The notes: a model not told the origin generated them from the letters alone. DNA of 64,000 nucleotides from Fabrea salina (GCA_022984795.1 JALIHJ010000028.1:1-64000); one strand, 5' to 3'. Shown: positions 47,207 to 56,678, numbered from the stretch's first letter. Numbers and translations: made by a program.

Positions 47207-48061
47207 TTACCTAAAAAACCGGTCTTCCTCTTCGCTCGAACTGGTACAAAACACGTAAGCTGAGTGACTATTAACTTTAGTTCTACCGTCCAAAGGAAGT
47301 TCTACCGGTTCTAGTCTGCGCGGAACGTCTTCAGGCAGGAGGTTTCTGAACTCTTCTTGGTAGAACTCCTTGACGTTCTGTGGCGGGTTATAGTTGGAAA
47401 AAGAACTTGACTCTGAAATGGCTTCTGAGTGTTTGGGGGAAAGTTGGGTGTCGGTGTTTCTGTAGAACCTTCCGAAGTCCCTTGAGAAGTCTGCTGTGCT
47501 CACAGGGGACTTGGCAGGTTCAGCTGTAGTGAACATTTCGGGTTCCTGGTTTCTTTGTCTTTTGTGTTTGTTTTCTTTGTCGTCGAAGTACTTTTTAGAA
47601 GGGGTACGCTTGTTTCTTTTTTTAAGTTTAGTTCCTACACAGGCGTCACGAGTTCTGGGTCTTTCTCGGAATTCTTGTTTGGACCTTTGGACTTGTTCTC
47701 TGATTTTAGGACCTACGTCGCGGAGGTACTCTGGGATTTTGCGTTTGTCAGTTTGTTTTTCTTTGCCTGTGAGTTTGAAAGGGGGTTGCTGGAGCTTTTT
47801 GGACTTGTGCTGGGATTCTGGAGGCGATGTTTCTGAGACCCACTCTAAGTTCCGGGCTTTTCTTTGATTGGGTGGGTGCGAAGAGACCCTTGCTGGTGCT
47901 TGGTGTTCTTCGTTTGGCAATTCGCTGAGTTCTTCAACTTCTTTAAGGGTCACTTTGAGGGGTTTTCCAGACTGGTTTAGGATCTGGAACACTCTTCCTT
48001 TTCTGGCGATTAGTAAGTGCCAGGTTTTGTCTTGTCTGTCGCCTTTCCTCTTCTTGTCCAT
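47207..48061 (-). CDS. Basic, disordered protein, unrecognised
   Basis: 284 residues from the ATG at 48061 (MDKKRKGDRQDKTWHLLIAR). Only the first 50 residues look folded (WHLLIARKGRVFQILNQSGK). The rest is Lys/Arg/Gln/Pro-rich with nuclear-signal-like clusters (KLKKRNKRTPSKK, KENKHKRQRNQ) and an acidic Ser end (TSSSEEEDRFF). A nuclear role is a guess. Divergent from the gene at 48086 with 24 bp between starts. Confidence 0.65.
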   Translation of the reverse strand: MDKKRKGDRQDKTWHLLIARKGRVFQILNQSGKPLKVTLKEVEELSELPNEEHQAPARVSSHPPNQRKARNLEWVSETSPPESQHKSKKLQQPPFKLTGKEKQTDKRKIPEYLRDVGPKIREQVQRSKQEFRERPRTRDACVGTKLKKRNKRTPSKKYFDDKENKHKRQRNQEPEMFTTAEPAKSPVSTADFSRDFGRFYRNTDTQLSPKHSEAISESSSFSNYNPPQNVKEFYQEEFRNLLPEDVPRRLEPVELPLDGRTKVNSHSAYVFCTSSSEEEDRFFR

Positions 48062-48085
48062 TTTAAATTTAAACAATTCCTAAAA

Positions 48086-49570
48086 ATGAGATTCTGTGTA
48101 GTGTTTATATCTATATGCATTATAGCAGGATTGATTTCAGTGGTTTTTCCTTACATTGAAAGGTTCACGTACTACACTCCGTCTATTGTGTACATGACTT
48201 CTTTCCAAGGAGCCCATACAAACACTGCCCCCCTCCTCAACGCTTTGCTCAAAAAGTTCTCAAATTACTTCCCTTCTGAACCCTCGCCGCCTTTGTTCAA
48301 CAGTTCAAGTTACCCTTTTTTGTTTTCTGACTCTAAAACACTTAACCTTTTGTTGGTGGCGAACACCATTCCTACAAACAACTCAGCGTCTCCTTACTCT
48401 TCTAAACTGAGTTACCAAGCAACAGAACTCCAAGGACTCCTAGGCACTTCACACGAGTCCTTAGCTTGGAAGTTCCTGTGGGAAGTCGACATCCCTGGAG
48501 TTGTTTATGGACTTACTGCTTCTAGGGAGGACTTACTTGCAGTTTACCGCAAACAAAACGAAGAAGTAGTAGTCCACGTTCTGAGGTACTTTGCCAACAG
48601 AACTGAAGGACTTTGGGAGGACTTTGAACTCCCAGGAAGTTTGCCTTTGTTGGGAATGACCATTGACCAAGACCTAATAGCTTACTCCAGAGAAGGAGAC
48701 ACTCGCACCTTTAGGACCCTCGAAAGAATCAACGGAAGTTGGACCCACGCCCAAAACGGTGAGTTCCACGACAGAGAAAAGTTTAGGGTGAGTGAAGTCA
48801 CTGGTCTTAAAATCATCAGGGTGAAGAACTTAAGGTTTTTAGCCCGTTCAACTGCCAAAAAACACATCCAAGATTACTCCTTCTTCGAAACTGACTTTTT
48901 GCTTCAGAACTCAACTACAAAGGACTGGAAGCTTTTTGAAGACTTTGGGTACAAAATACCACTTCCGGACTTGTGGACTCACGTTTCAGGAAGCGAAATT
49001 ATGGAGCCTCCTAAGATCAAAACGAGCCAAGAAGACTCTCAAATGTACATTGGGCACATGGGGGAGGTTATTTCTGCTGTGAACTTTACGTAAGCATTAC
49101 TTAGTGGAGACCTCTACACTATTCACTACTTAAGTCCAGCTTATGAAACAGACTTTGCAAGCTTTGAAATCTCCAAAAAGGGAGACATGATTCTTTTGGT
49201 AAGGCCTACACAGACACTTCCGGGCTACTATGAAAAAGAAAGGCTGCGGCTGATCAGAACTGCAGTGGACGGAGAAATCATTTTTGAGTCCTATGTAGAC
49301 CTGAGACTGGACCACTTGCCTCCACCTGCCTACACTTCTTCTATCAGAGCTTTTAAACTCATAGAAAAAGAACTCAAGCTCTACACAGTACTTATGTACG
49401 AAGGCGGAGGGGTAGTGGTTCTCGACTTAACTGAGATTGCTGACGAAACTACTGTTTACAGTGAGTTTTTGAACCTACTAGAAGAACTGATAACTACAGT
49501 TTTTACTATAGCGATCTTTGGGTACCTGTTGTTTGCAAGGCCTATTTTTATGAGGAGACAGAATAATTAA
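48086..49570 (+). CDS. Membrane protein with large extracytoplasmic domain (one 15-nt intron)
   Basis: Exons 48086-49089 and 49105-49570, 489 residues. An N-terminal hydrophobic helix (FCVVFISICIIAGLISVVF) acts as signal or anchor; a long domain with several N-glycosylation sequons (NSS, NNS, NRT, NGS, NST) follows; a second helix near the end (LLEELITTVFTIAIFGYLLF) is followed by a short basic tail. The middle is beta-rich and propeller-like in texture (GVVYGLTASREDLLAVYR), but I cannot place it in a family. Likely in the ER or at the surface. Confidence 0.78.
49090..49104 (+). other. 15-nt spliceosomal intron
   Basis: GTAAGCATTACTTAG. Retained, it would end the protein at TAA directly after NFT; removed, it joins NFT to GDLYTIHYLSP in the same frame and reaches the transmembrane end of the protein. 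Confidence 0.9.
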
Positions 49571-49590
49571 CTAATTTCATAGTAATTCTA

Positions 49591-50235
49591 ATGCACATGC
49601 CTAGTATCTACTTTAAAAGAGATTCGAAAAACAATATTGAATACAAAGAAATGCCTAAGCCCAAAGTTCCTAAAGAAAAGCCTAAAACTAAAAAGTCAAA
49701 TATCCAAAGTATTTTGGAAGAGTGCAAACTTTTAGAAAAGAAGCACCAAAACTTGTTCCAAAAAAACACTATAAGAAGAAGCTCTAGAGAAATATCAGTG
49801 GGAACCAACGACTACTACCCTCCGAAAAACAATATATCTTTTAGCATACCCTCACAAACCTCTGAATTGGAGTTTGCAAACATGCCTAAGAACCAACTCA
49901 AAAGGTTCCACTTAGGCAAGAAAAGACTAGAACTCTCCCTGAACTCTTCTACTGAGTCTGAGTCACTGAGTCTAGAAGCAAGCAGGAACTACCCTCTTAA
50001 GTCCACTTCTTCTAGAGACTACTACCCAGAAAACTCTTCACAGTCAATTTTGGACTTGATAAACCGCAGATTCAAGAACCTGTCTGAGTCACAGGAATTT
50101 AAAAACTACGTTCCCCTGAGCAAACGAGGAAAAAAAAAACCCAAAGAGTTAAAGATAGTTAATAAGAAAGACCCAACTAAGCGCAGAAGCAAGTCAATTT
50201 TCACTGTGAGCAACTGGCACCATAACGCTACTTAA
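49591..50235 (+). CDS. Disordered Lys/Ser-rich protein, unrecognised
   Basis: 214 residues, MHMPSIYFKRDSKNNIEYKE. Very basic N- and C-terminal ends (KPKVPKEKPKTKKS, KRGKKKPKELKIVNKK) flank a Ser-rich middle (SLNSSTESESLSLEAS). No domain recognised. Its stop is 2 bp from that of the convergent gene at 50238. Confidence 0.6.
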   Translation: MHMPSIYFKRDSKNNIEYKEMPKPKVPKEKPKTKKSNIQSILEECKLLEKKHQNLFQKNTIRRSSREISVGTNDYYPPKNNISFSIPSQTSELEFANMPKNQLKRFHLGKKRLELSLNSSTESESLSLEASRNYPLKSTSSRDYYPENSSQSILDLINRRFKNLSESQEFKNYVPLSKRGKKKPKELKIVNKKDPTKRRSKSIFTVSNWHHNAT

Positions 50236-50237
50236 GT

Positions 50238-50564
50238 TTAAGAACTTTTATTACAAAGCTTCTTTTTCATTTTCAACAGAGTTTTGTGTAAGCTGTGTAG
50301 GTCTTTAGAGACTTGTCTAATTAAAGGAATAGTTTTATTAAATCTGTGGGACACCTCAGCATACTTGATTTGGCACACTTCGTTGAACGAAGCTAGTTCG
50401 TCATTGGACTCAGTTAGTAACTTAAGAGTGGAGTACTGGGAGTTCACTATAGTGTTTAAAGTTTCTTTAGGAACTACCCAATTCATGCAATTGAACTCTG
50501 AAGAAAACTCCAACAGTAAGTCAGCACTGCCCTCTGAAGACACCAAAATGTGAACCTTTATCAT
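50238..50564 (-). CDS. Small helical protein, possibly KxDL-like
   Basis: 108 residues, helical throughout with little charge segregation. The end HRFNKTIPLIRQVSKDLHSL, then HKTLLKMKKKL, recalls the C-terminus of KxDL/BORCS4 proteins (subunits of lysosome-positioning complexes), but the exact KxDL signature is not there. Treat as unrecognised. Divergent from the next gene with 14 bp (AATTATTAACCAAC) between start codons. Confidence 0.55.
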   Translation of the reverse strand: MIKVHILVSSEGSADLLLEFSSEFNCMNWVVPKETLNTIVNSQYSTLKLLTESNDELASFNEVCQIKYAEVSHRFNKTIPLIRQVSKDLHSLHKTLLKMKKKLCNKSS

Positions 50565-50578
50565 AATTATTAACCAAC

Positions 50579-51649
50579 ATGGTTGACATCACTTCTGTTG
50601 AGGACCAACATAACGTCTTTGCACAAACGTTATCTTTAAACTTTGAAATCGAAGCACTTAAAACTAGTGCCTTCAAAACTCCTTTCAATAAAAAACGCGA
50701 CCAGGTTTGCAAAATCATCAGAGAAGTGGAAGCTAGTAAGAAGAAAACACAAAGCAAAACCCCTGAAAGCAAACCATTTGAAAGCAACAAAAAACCTTGC
50801 AGGCTCTTTAGAGACCCTTTTCCCAGAGTGAATGCTAGAAAAAAGTTGTTTGATGCCCTTAAGAACTCAGAGTCTAGACTCAAAAAAGACAGAGCAGGAC
50901 AGTTAGTGGCCTACGAACAAGTTTCAAAAGAACCTTCTCTTAAAGAGAAGATCCAAAGGTCAAGTCAACACTCTGCTTTTAGGTTTAGGTCAGAAAAGCA
51001 ACCTTTTCAAGAAAGCTTCAATAGAACCAGAAGCACTTCCTCCACAAGAAAGTACTTAAGCACCAAAAAGCTCCCAAAATCCAACTCGAAAACAAACCAA
51101 ACTTTTGTAAGCACTCCAAAAAAGTACTCGATAAACTCAATTCCTGAGTTTGTTGAGTCTGTGTTTGCTAACTCTTTAAAAGAAGGCTCTCTGAGTCCTT
51201 CCAATGTGTTCCGAAGGTGCAAACAACGCTTTGCCGAAGCAAAAGCTATCCAAAACAACAAACTTTACGATACACTTAACAAAGTTAACCAACAAAAGCA
51301 ATTTACAATCAAAAAACAACTTGAAGAAATGAACTTTAAAGACAAGTACAGTATCTTGAAAAAAATACTGATTTCAAGGCACCGGAAACTCCAAAAAAGC
51401 ATAAGTTTTCAAAGACTCAAAAGAATTAACCACCTTAAAAGGCAAAAAGAACTAGTTAAACTTCTAGAAAAGCACTTAAGGGCCCTGTACGAAGTTACTC
51501 CAGACCAAACTAGGCTCTTCAACATAATTTACTACCTTGTGAACGGAGACCACCTTATTTCCCAAAACGACGTTTGTGAAATAGAAAAGGAACTCCACAC
51601 TGACGAAGTCGACGAAATGCTTACTGTAATAAAGAATAACTTAGCCTGA
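50579..51649 (+). CDS. Basic helical protein, unrecognised, ending inside a hairpin
   Basis: 356 residues. Lys/Arg/Ser-rich, with a disordered middle (SRRSTSSTRK-type text around residues 140-170) and a helical C-terminal part (YSILKKILISRHRKLQKSIS, LEKHLRALYEVTPDQTRLFN, EIEKELHTDEVDEML). No family recognised; texture suggests a cytoskeletal or basal-body protein, which is only a guess. The stop is TGA and lies in the left arm of a perfect 8-bp stem (51644-51663). Confidence 0.65.
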   Translation: MVDITSVEDQHNVFAQTLSLNFEIEALKTSAFKTPFNKKRDQVCKIIREVEASKKKTQSKTPESKPFESNKKPCRLFRDPFPRVNARKKLFDALKNSESRLKKDRAGQLVAYEQVSKEPSLKEKIQRSSQHSAFRFRSEKQPFQESFNRTRSTSSTRKYLSTKKLPKSNSKTNQTFVSTPKKYSINSIPEFVESVFANSLKEGSLSPSNVFRRCKQRFAEAKAIQNNKLYDTLNKVNQQKQFTIKKQLEEMNFKDKYSILKKILISRHRKLQKSISFQRLKRINHLKRQKELVKLLEKHLRALYEVTPDQTRLFNIIYYLVNGDHLISQNDVCEIEKELHTDEVDEMLTVIKNNLA

Positions 51650-51663
51650 GAAACCTCTCAGGC
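51644..51663 (+). other. Perfect hairpin across a stop codon
   Basis: GCCTGAGA-AACC-TCTCAGGC: 8-bp stem, 4-base loop. The TGA stop of the gene at 50579-51649 is inside the left arm. Outside it, ACTTAG (51639-51644) can pair with CTAAGT further right. It lies between two convergent genes, so it could mark 3' ends on either strand. Confidence 0.6.
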
Positions 51664-51724
51664 ACAACCATTTTAACTAAGTCAGCTTCCAATACAAGAT
51701 TGGTAAATTAAAGGGGCGCCGACC

Positions 51725-52372
51725 TTAGCCATAAATACGCTGGGCCTTACCCATAGTGGTTTTAATATGGAGTGTGCGGATGTTATTCCACTGTTTCTTG
51801 AGCAAAGACGCTAAGAAGTTGATGGCCAGTGTGATGTTTTCTCTTTGTTGCTCTTCAGTCATGTTGAGGTTTGCAACCCCCACTCCCATGCAGAGTACTT
51901 TCTTGAGTTGGAACTTAATTGTGGCCTTGGCTTCGTCAATCTTTTCTTGGAGGTTGTCGTTGTGGGAAACAGTCATGGGGAACTTTCCAAGCTTAGTAAG
52001 GGAAGGTCCTACTAGTCTTGGAATCTGCTTGATGATGGACTCAGAAGCAAGCAGCACAGCGTAAGGCTTGAAGAACTTCTTCATGGGTTTGCGTTGTTTG
52101 TTGAACTTTTTGAGTCCTTCTGCGTCTATGTAGGGGATTCCTAGTTCTTTGGCTTGATCGCAGTGGATCTGGTCTCCCAAAATGATTGCTTGTAGCTTTT
52201 GACGAGGGATGTGCTTGAGCTTGATTGAACCTGAGAACCTCTTGTCTTTTTGGGGGTCGTAGTCTTTGAGACCAATCTGCAGTTCTACTGTTTCTACGAA
52301 CTTACGCTCCTTGCGCTCTGTGTTGATCGTGTGAATAGATCTTTTTAGAACTTCCTGATTAAGCTTCGACAT
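51725..52372 (-). CDS. RPL10A: Ribosomal protein uL1 (L10a)
   Basis: 215 residues from the ATG at 52372 (MSKLNQEVLKRSIHTINTER). RKFVETVELQIGLKDYDPQK, DKRFSGSIKLKHIPR, and the C-terminal NIRTLHIKTTMGKAQRIYG identify eukaryotic uL1, which forms the mobile L1 stalk at the ribosomal exit site. Full length. The 278 bp upstream (52373-52650) hold no other gene. Confidence 0.95.
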   Translation of the reverse strand: MSKLNQEVLKRSIHTINTERKERKFVETVELQIGLKDYDPQKDKRFSGSIKLKHIPRQKLQAIILGDQIHCDQAKELGIPYIDAEGLKKFNKQRKPMKKFFKPYAVLLASESIIKQIPRLVGPSLTKLGKFPMTVSHNDNLQEKIDEAKATIKFQLKKVLCMGVGVANLNMTEEQQRENITLAINFLASLLKKQWNNIRTLHIKTTMGKAQRIYG

Positions 52373-52650
52373 CCACTCTTTGTTTATTAAATATGAAACA
52401 CTTAGGAAACTAAAGTTAAGCCAGCTTAAACACAAGTTTTACTACTTAAACTACCAGAATTCAAGTGCATGCATATTTACTAACTTAGGAATCCTGATAG
52501 AAATAATTAATATGTCTGGGTCACCAGTTTCCGATTAAAAGAATGGGTTTTTAAAGGGTAGTTAATAGCGTAATTTTCCCATAAAAATTAGCTTTCATTT
52601 AGATGGACACCTAAAAATCATGGGCATCCAGATAATATAGATCGTAATAA

Positions 52651-53421
52651 ATGTCCGATACTTTCGACAATACAGAAGGAATAGTAAACCACTTCTGCAA
52701 AAAAGTGGACGGCAACAGAGTCATGCCTCTAAAAAAGCAAAGCATACTGTACAATCACGTTATAGGATTTAATTCCTTTTTAGCATCCAGATCTCCCTTG
52801 CCAACTCGGAAAAGGAACTCCTTAAGAGGCGAAAACAGCAATGAACCAGAGTACTCTAGAGAAATAGAGTTTGTTTGGAAAGAAGACTCGGAAACACTAC
52901 TCATGGTGTCTGAAAAACTAGATCGAAGTATTCAGAAAGATAAGTTTTCGAACTCTCATAAGAAGAACGTAATCAGTACGTTCAGGGAGCTCTACAAGTT
53001 CTCAGTAAGCATAAGAAAGATCTACTACTACTACGTGAGGTTTTTATTTTCTGAGTTTGACTTGGACAAGCTTACTGAGGACCTTGATATGAAGTGCTGC
53101 AACGAAGAGCACAACGTTAACTGTGAACGCAAGTGGGAGTGTCTGCAAAGCTACTTGCTTTTTACCTTTTTGAGAGACTTAGGACTAGAACCCTGGAAGC
53201 CTCTTAACCATCACCGTACTTCGCCTTCTTTTTTGCAATCCATAAATATTATCAGGCCTCAAGTCATTTGCCCTAAACCTAGCTCTGAAGTCATTTCTAC
53301 CCTTGAAAAGAAGCAAGGTAAAGTAAATTTTGTACCTATTTGCGACCCTTTGTGGGCAATCAAGCCCGAAGCAAATATTACAAATACTTCATTTTCTCTT
53401 TTCAAGGAGAACTCTGACTAG
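52651..53421 (+). CDS. Unrecognised protein of 256 residues
   Basis: MSDTFDNTEGIVNHFCKKVD. Residues of about 85-195 look folded and helical (KKNVISTFRELYKFSVSIRK, YYYYVRFLFSEFDLDKLTED, then a Cys cluster CCNEEHNVNCERKWEC, then LLFTFLRDLGLEPWKPLNHH). The Cys/His content of that cluster could bind zinc. No family recognised. Stop TAG. Confidence 0.65.
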   Translation: MSDTFDNTEGIVNHFCKKVDGNRVMPLKKQSILYNHVIGFNSFLASRSPLPTRKRNSLRGENSNEPEYSREIEFVWKEDSETLLMVSEKLDRSIQKDKFSNSHKKNVISTFRELYKFSVSIRKIYYYYVRFLFSEFDLDKLTEDLDMKCCNEEHNVNCERKWECLQSYLLFTFLRDLGLEPWKPLNHHRTSPSFLQSINIIRPQVICPKPSSEVISTLEKKQGKVNFVPICDPLWAIKPEANITNTSFSLFKENSD

Positions 53422-53498
53422 GGAGTTAGGTATTTTCGTAACGAAGTTTTAACTTCTAAGTAAAGCTTTTAACGTATTAAAACTTAATATTAAGTATC

Positions 53499-54137
53499 AT
53501 GGACAAGACACAAAAGTACCGAACCAAGAGTGTTTCTGACACTGAAAAAGAAAATCAAACAGTTCTTAGAACTAATCGCCAAAACACCCACTTAGGAATC
53601 ATTGTATCCTCTGAGTCAACTTTGTCAGAAAAAAGCGACTTGGGAAAAATAGCCCAAGAATTAGATATGCCTTCAGAAAGCGTATCCGAGAACCTTTCCG
53701 AGAACTACATTGAAACGAACAGTGCAATCGAAGCTAGTTTTTCATTCATCACCTGCGAAGCCAAGGGTTCGGAAGACTTCAAACAAGCCTACAAAAACAG
53801 ACAAACCATATCGCAAAGCACCGCAGACCCTTTCAGCGAAGGCAACTTCGAGAACTTCAGTCAAACAAACCGAAAAGGAACTATAAGGCGGGCTTCTTCG
53901 AACAGCATGCCTGACTTTTACTTGCAAGAACAAATTTCGAACCTGCAAAAAGAAATGAACTCTTTGAAATTGAGACTCGAAGAAAAAGAAACTAACTTAG
54001 AATCCAAGCGCGAAGAAAACAAGCAACTCAGGGACGCCGTTGTGCTTTTGAATAAAAAGCTAAAAAGAAAAAGAAAACTCAAGATCGAAAACCACTCCCT
54101 TTGTACAGGGTGTGGAAAGAACTGCAGTATATTTTAA
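53499..54137 (+). CDS. Protein with C-terminal coiled coil, unrecognised
   Basis: 212 residues. A Ser/Thr/Glu-rich unstructured N-terminal 145 residues, then a coiled coil (LQEQISNLQKEMNSLKLRLE, EKETNLESKREENKQLRDAV), a basic patch (KKLKRKRKLK) and a last Cys cluster CTGCGKNCSIF that might coordinate a metal. Convergent with the next gene, 9 bp away. Confidence 0.6.
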   Translation: MDKTQKYRTKSVSDTEKENQTVLRTNRQNTHLGIIVSSESTLSEKSDLGKIAQELDMPSESVSENLSENYIETNSAIEASFSFITCEAKGSEDFKQAYKNRQTISQSTADPFSEGNFENFSQTNRKGTIRRASSNSMPDFYLQEQISNLQKEMNSLKLRLEEKETNLESKREENKQLRDAVVLLNKKLKRKRKLKIENHSLCTGCGKNCSIF

Positions 54138-54146
54138 TGTAAGTAG

Positions 54147-54458
54147 TTATTCAATTTGCATAAACTCTTCAGAGTTAGATTGCGAGTTGAAGAACTCGTA
54201 CATCTCGCATGGGTCGAATTCAGTCTGGGAACTTAAGTATACTTCGTACTCTTCTTCAAAGTACTCAGGCTCCTCAAAATCGGCGGGAACACTTCTGCTC
54301 TCTAGTTTTTCTTCTGCTTCTCTGAGCCTGATGTCTCTTAGTTGGATTGCTTTGTTTTGCCTTTTAATTAAAGCTCGCTTTTTAACACTTGAAAGGTGCT
54401 GGGACTTTAAGTCAGGGGGTCTGAACTGGTTTATAGGAGACCTTTTGTTGTAATTCAT
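54147..54458 (-). CDS. Small acidic-tailed protein, unrecognised
   Basis: 103 residues: a basic helix (KKRALIKRQNKAIQLRDIRL, then REAEEKLE) followed by an acidic, aromatic tail (DFEEPEYFEEEYEVYL). The ATG at 54458 lies 21 bp from the end of the Ubl gene on the same strand. No family recognised. Confidence 0.55.
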   Translation of the reverse strand: MNYNKRSPINQFRPPDLKSQHLSSVKKRALIKRQNKAIQLRDIRLREAEEKLESRSVPADFEEPEYFEEEYEVYLSSQTEFDPCEMYEFFNSQSNSEEFMQIE

Positions 54459-54479
54459 TTATAAGTAAGCATTTTATAA

Positions 54480-55910
54480 TTATGACAGTTGTCTCCAACA
54501 AGGAGTTCTTTCAGGTTCTTGGGGCTGGGGCTGGTCTTCCCTGGGAACCTCTGCGTTTCGCTGGGCAAATATAGCGTGGATGTGGATGTCAATGTCAGGT
54601 CCAAAGACTCTGGGACTCGAAGAAAACAACTCAGAAGGAGGAGGCATCACTGGAACTTGCATGTTATGTCTTGGTCCACTGTTACTGCTTACTCCACTTT
54701 CATTAGTTATCAAAGAACTCGAAACAGAAGCTGTGTCGTCCACAACCCGAGAGTTCCCGCCTATGATTCCAGCCAAGTCACTCAGTAGCCTTCCTGCTCG
54801 GTCTAGAATAGGCGCGAGTTGCACTGTTAGAAGCGCTAGTTCCTGCTCAGTAGTCATGTCAGTTTCTTGTTGGGAAAAACTTTCCTCCAGTTCCATGCTC
54901 AGCGTGTCGTCTACTTGAGACCCAGCTGTGGCTTCAGAATCTGAACTGCGAGGAGCTTCTACCCACTGCTTTTCTTCTTCAGGCTGGATCATGTTAAGGC
55001 GTTCTCTTAAAGGCTGGACCCTTTCACTGGCTTGTTCGTGGCGCATAATGGTGTGGAGTGAGTAGAACCTTTCCATCATTCCTTTGACGTGCTCCAACAA
55101 AGAACTTGACTGAATGATGAACTCGTTGAGGTCGTAAGAGTTTTGTCCGCGCAAACCCTCAGCATCACAAGGAATCACAGGGTAAGGACTGTGCATAGGG
55201 GATGTTAGTGACTGTAAAGTGTGGGTTCTGATGGGCTGAATTCTGGGGGAACTCACTTCTATCCACTCGTCCCAGCGGTTAGGCCATCCATTGTAATGGA
55301 TAAAGACCATAGTGCCTTGAGGAGTGGTTTGTATATCTACAATCTGGGCTTCCAGCCACTGGTCCACAGTGTCCTTGACGTCAACCCACTGGCCCCTGTA
55401 AAACTCTCTGTTGGCAAAGTTGAAACCTTGGGGGTTTTCCGAGTCATGCGTGGAACCGTTCATGCAGGCCAGCATTCCTTCGATGGTTTGAAGGGTCTGT
55501 CTGATAGTTTCCAGTCTTTCGCTAGAGTCAATGTCTCGTCTGCGCTGAAATCTTCTGCGTCTCCTCGAAAAAAGGGCGCCGGGATTGTTTTCAAGGGCAA
55601 GCCGGATGATATCAGTTAATGAGTTGTTCCGGGGTTCTTCTTCTTCTTGGCGGGGGGCCTCAGTTTGTGCTGCGTTTCCTACGAGTTGTAGTACGTGGCC
55701 TTGTTTAATCTTGTACGTTGCCATTGACTCTTGGTTTTTGAGAAGCTTGCCTTGATAAATCAGACGCTGGCGATCTGAAGGAATTTGTGTGTGGGATGCT
55801 ATCATCTCTTTCACTTCAGATATAAGTGTACTCTCCGTTACGGACAATTCAAACTGCGAGGAGTCTAGAGTGCGGACTTTCACTCTAAAGTATTCTGAGC
55901 TTTCTACCAT
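54480..55910 (-). CDS. Ubiquitin-like protein with a Tudor-knot/chromo-barrel-like domain
   Basis: 476 residues. Residues of about 8-78 are a ubiquitin-like fold (VKVRTLDSSQFELSVTES, IPSDRQRLIYQGKLL, YKIKQGHVLQLVG), as at the start of ubiquilin and BAG6. Residues of about 168-230 form a small beta-barrel (YRGQWVDVKDTVDQWLEAQI, VFIHYNGWPNRWDEWIEVSS) of the Tudor-knot/chromo-barrel kind. The rest is helical and disordered, ending QPQEPERTPCWRQLS. It lacks the STI1 and UBA parts of ubiquilins. Inference: an adaptor that links proteasome or ubiquitin factors to a partner read by the barrel. Confidence 0.8.
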   Translation of the reverse strand: MVESSEYFRVKVRTLDSSQFELSVTESTLISEVKEMIASHTQIPSDRQRLIYQGKLLKNQESMATYKIKQGHVLQLVGNAAQTEAPRQEEEEPRNNSLTDIIRLALENNPGALFSRRRRRFQRRRDIDSSERLETIRQTLQTIEGMLACMNGSTHDSENPQGFNFANREFYRGQWVDVKDTVDQWLEAQIVDIQTTPQGTMVFIHYNGWPNRWDEWIEVSSPRIQPIRTHTLQSLTSPMHSPYPVIPCDAEGLRGQNSYDLNEFIIQSSSLLEHVKGMMERFYSLHTIMRHEQASERVQPLRERLNMIQPEEEKQWVEAPRSSDSEATAGSQVDDTLSMELEESFSQQETDMTTEQELALLTVQLAPILDRAGRLLSDLAGIIGGNSRVVDDTASVSSSLITNESGVSSNSGPRHNMQVPVMPPPSELFSSSPRVFGPDIDIHIHAIFAQRNAEVPREDQPQPQEPERTPCWRQLS

Positions 55911-55930
55911 TATGCCAATATTTAAGATTC

Positions 55931-56662
55931 TTAGTAATTTATTTCCCTCACCCAGAACCCGTTTACTTGGTACATACTTTGAGTGTCGTAGGGGTACATT
56001 TCTTTCAAGCTCAGTCCTTTTTCTAGGTTCATAAAGTCTTCTCTGAACTTAAGTTCTCCACACTCAGAGCACTCACACAAGTCCAAGCACACTACACAAG
56101 TGGCTTGCAGCATTGCGCCTTTGATCCACATTTTGTTTTCAGCCACACAGCCTTCACAGAAGCTTCTTTCGCACTCTGGACAAATAAACTCGGTTTCTTT
56201 GGACTTTTTGCCACAAATGTGGCAGGCTTCTCTGGCAAGTCTGCTTCTTCTTTTATTGGTTTCTTTTACTTCTTTGCGGCGGGTTTCTTCGTTGCACACA
56301 AAACACAGCCAGTCTTCGTCTAGTTCTGTTGGGTCTACTTTGTAGAACTTGCTCAAGCACTCTCCACAGAAGCTCCTTTTGCAGTTGGGGTCTGAACATT
56401 CAATGACTTCTTCAGAAGACTTTTGCTTCTTGCATCTGTGACAAATTGTTAAGTCTTGTTCTGAGTTTTCGGACTCTGTGGAGGTTTTGAGGTACTTTTG
56501 AGGAGACTGGGCGTCTTTAAAACGCTGGCATCTGTACTTGTTGCAGTATGGGTTTGAGGGGGATTTGGAGTAGTTGCAGCATTTAGGGTGGAAGTACTCC
56601 AAACAGTTAAGGCACTGAACTAGGTTTTTTCCTTCTGTTTTGCACTCTAGACACTTTTCCAT
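55931..56662 (-). CDS. Protein with several PHD/RING-like zinc fingers
   Basis: 243 residues with some 35 cysteines and histidines in three or four tandem fingers: CLECKTEGKNLVQCLNC...FHPKCC; CHRCKKQ...CSDPNCKRSFCGEC...WLCFVC; CHICGKKSKETEFICPEC...SFCEGC; CVVCLDLCECSEC. The spacing fits PHD-type cross-brace fingers and the zf-4CXXC (CDCA7-like) group. PHD-like fingers read histone tails or act in ubiquitin transfer; which applies here is open. Probably nuclear. Confidence 0.75.
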   Translation of the reverse strand: MEKCLECKTEGKNLVQCLNCLEYFHPKCCNYSKSPSNPYCNKYRCQRFKDAQSPQKYLKTSTESENSEQDLTICHRCKKQKSSEEVIECSDPNCKRSFCGECLSKFYKVDPTELDEDWLCFVCNEETRRKEVKETNKRRSRLAREACHICGKKSKETEFICPECERSFCEGCVAENKMWIKGAMLQATCVVCLDLCECSECGELKFREDFMNLEKGLSLKEMYPYDTQSMYQVNGFWVREINY

Positions 56663-56678
56663 ATTAGAGTAAGTTTAG

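Noticed and set aside
48062-48076. Upstream TTG start for the basic protein ending at 47207
   Set aside because: The ATG at 48061 is in frame and leaves a 24-bp gap to the divergent gene, in line with other pairs.
55221-55619. 132-codon plus-strand frame under the Ubl gene
   Set aside because: Shadow of a well-supported gene on the other strand.
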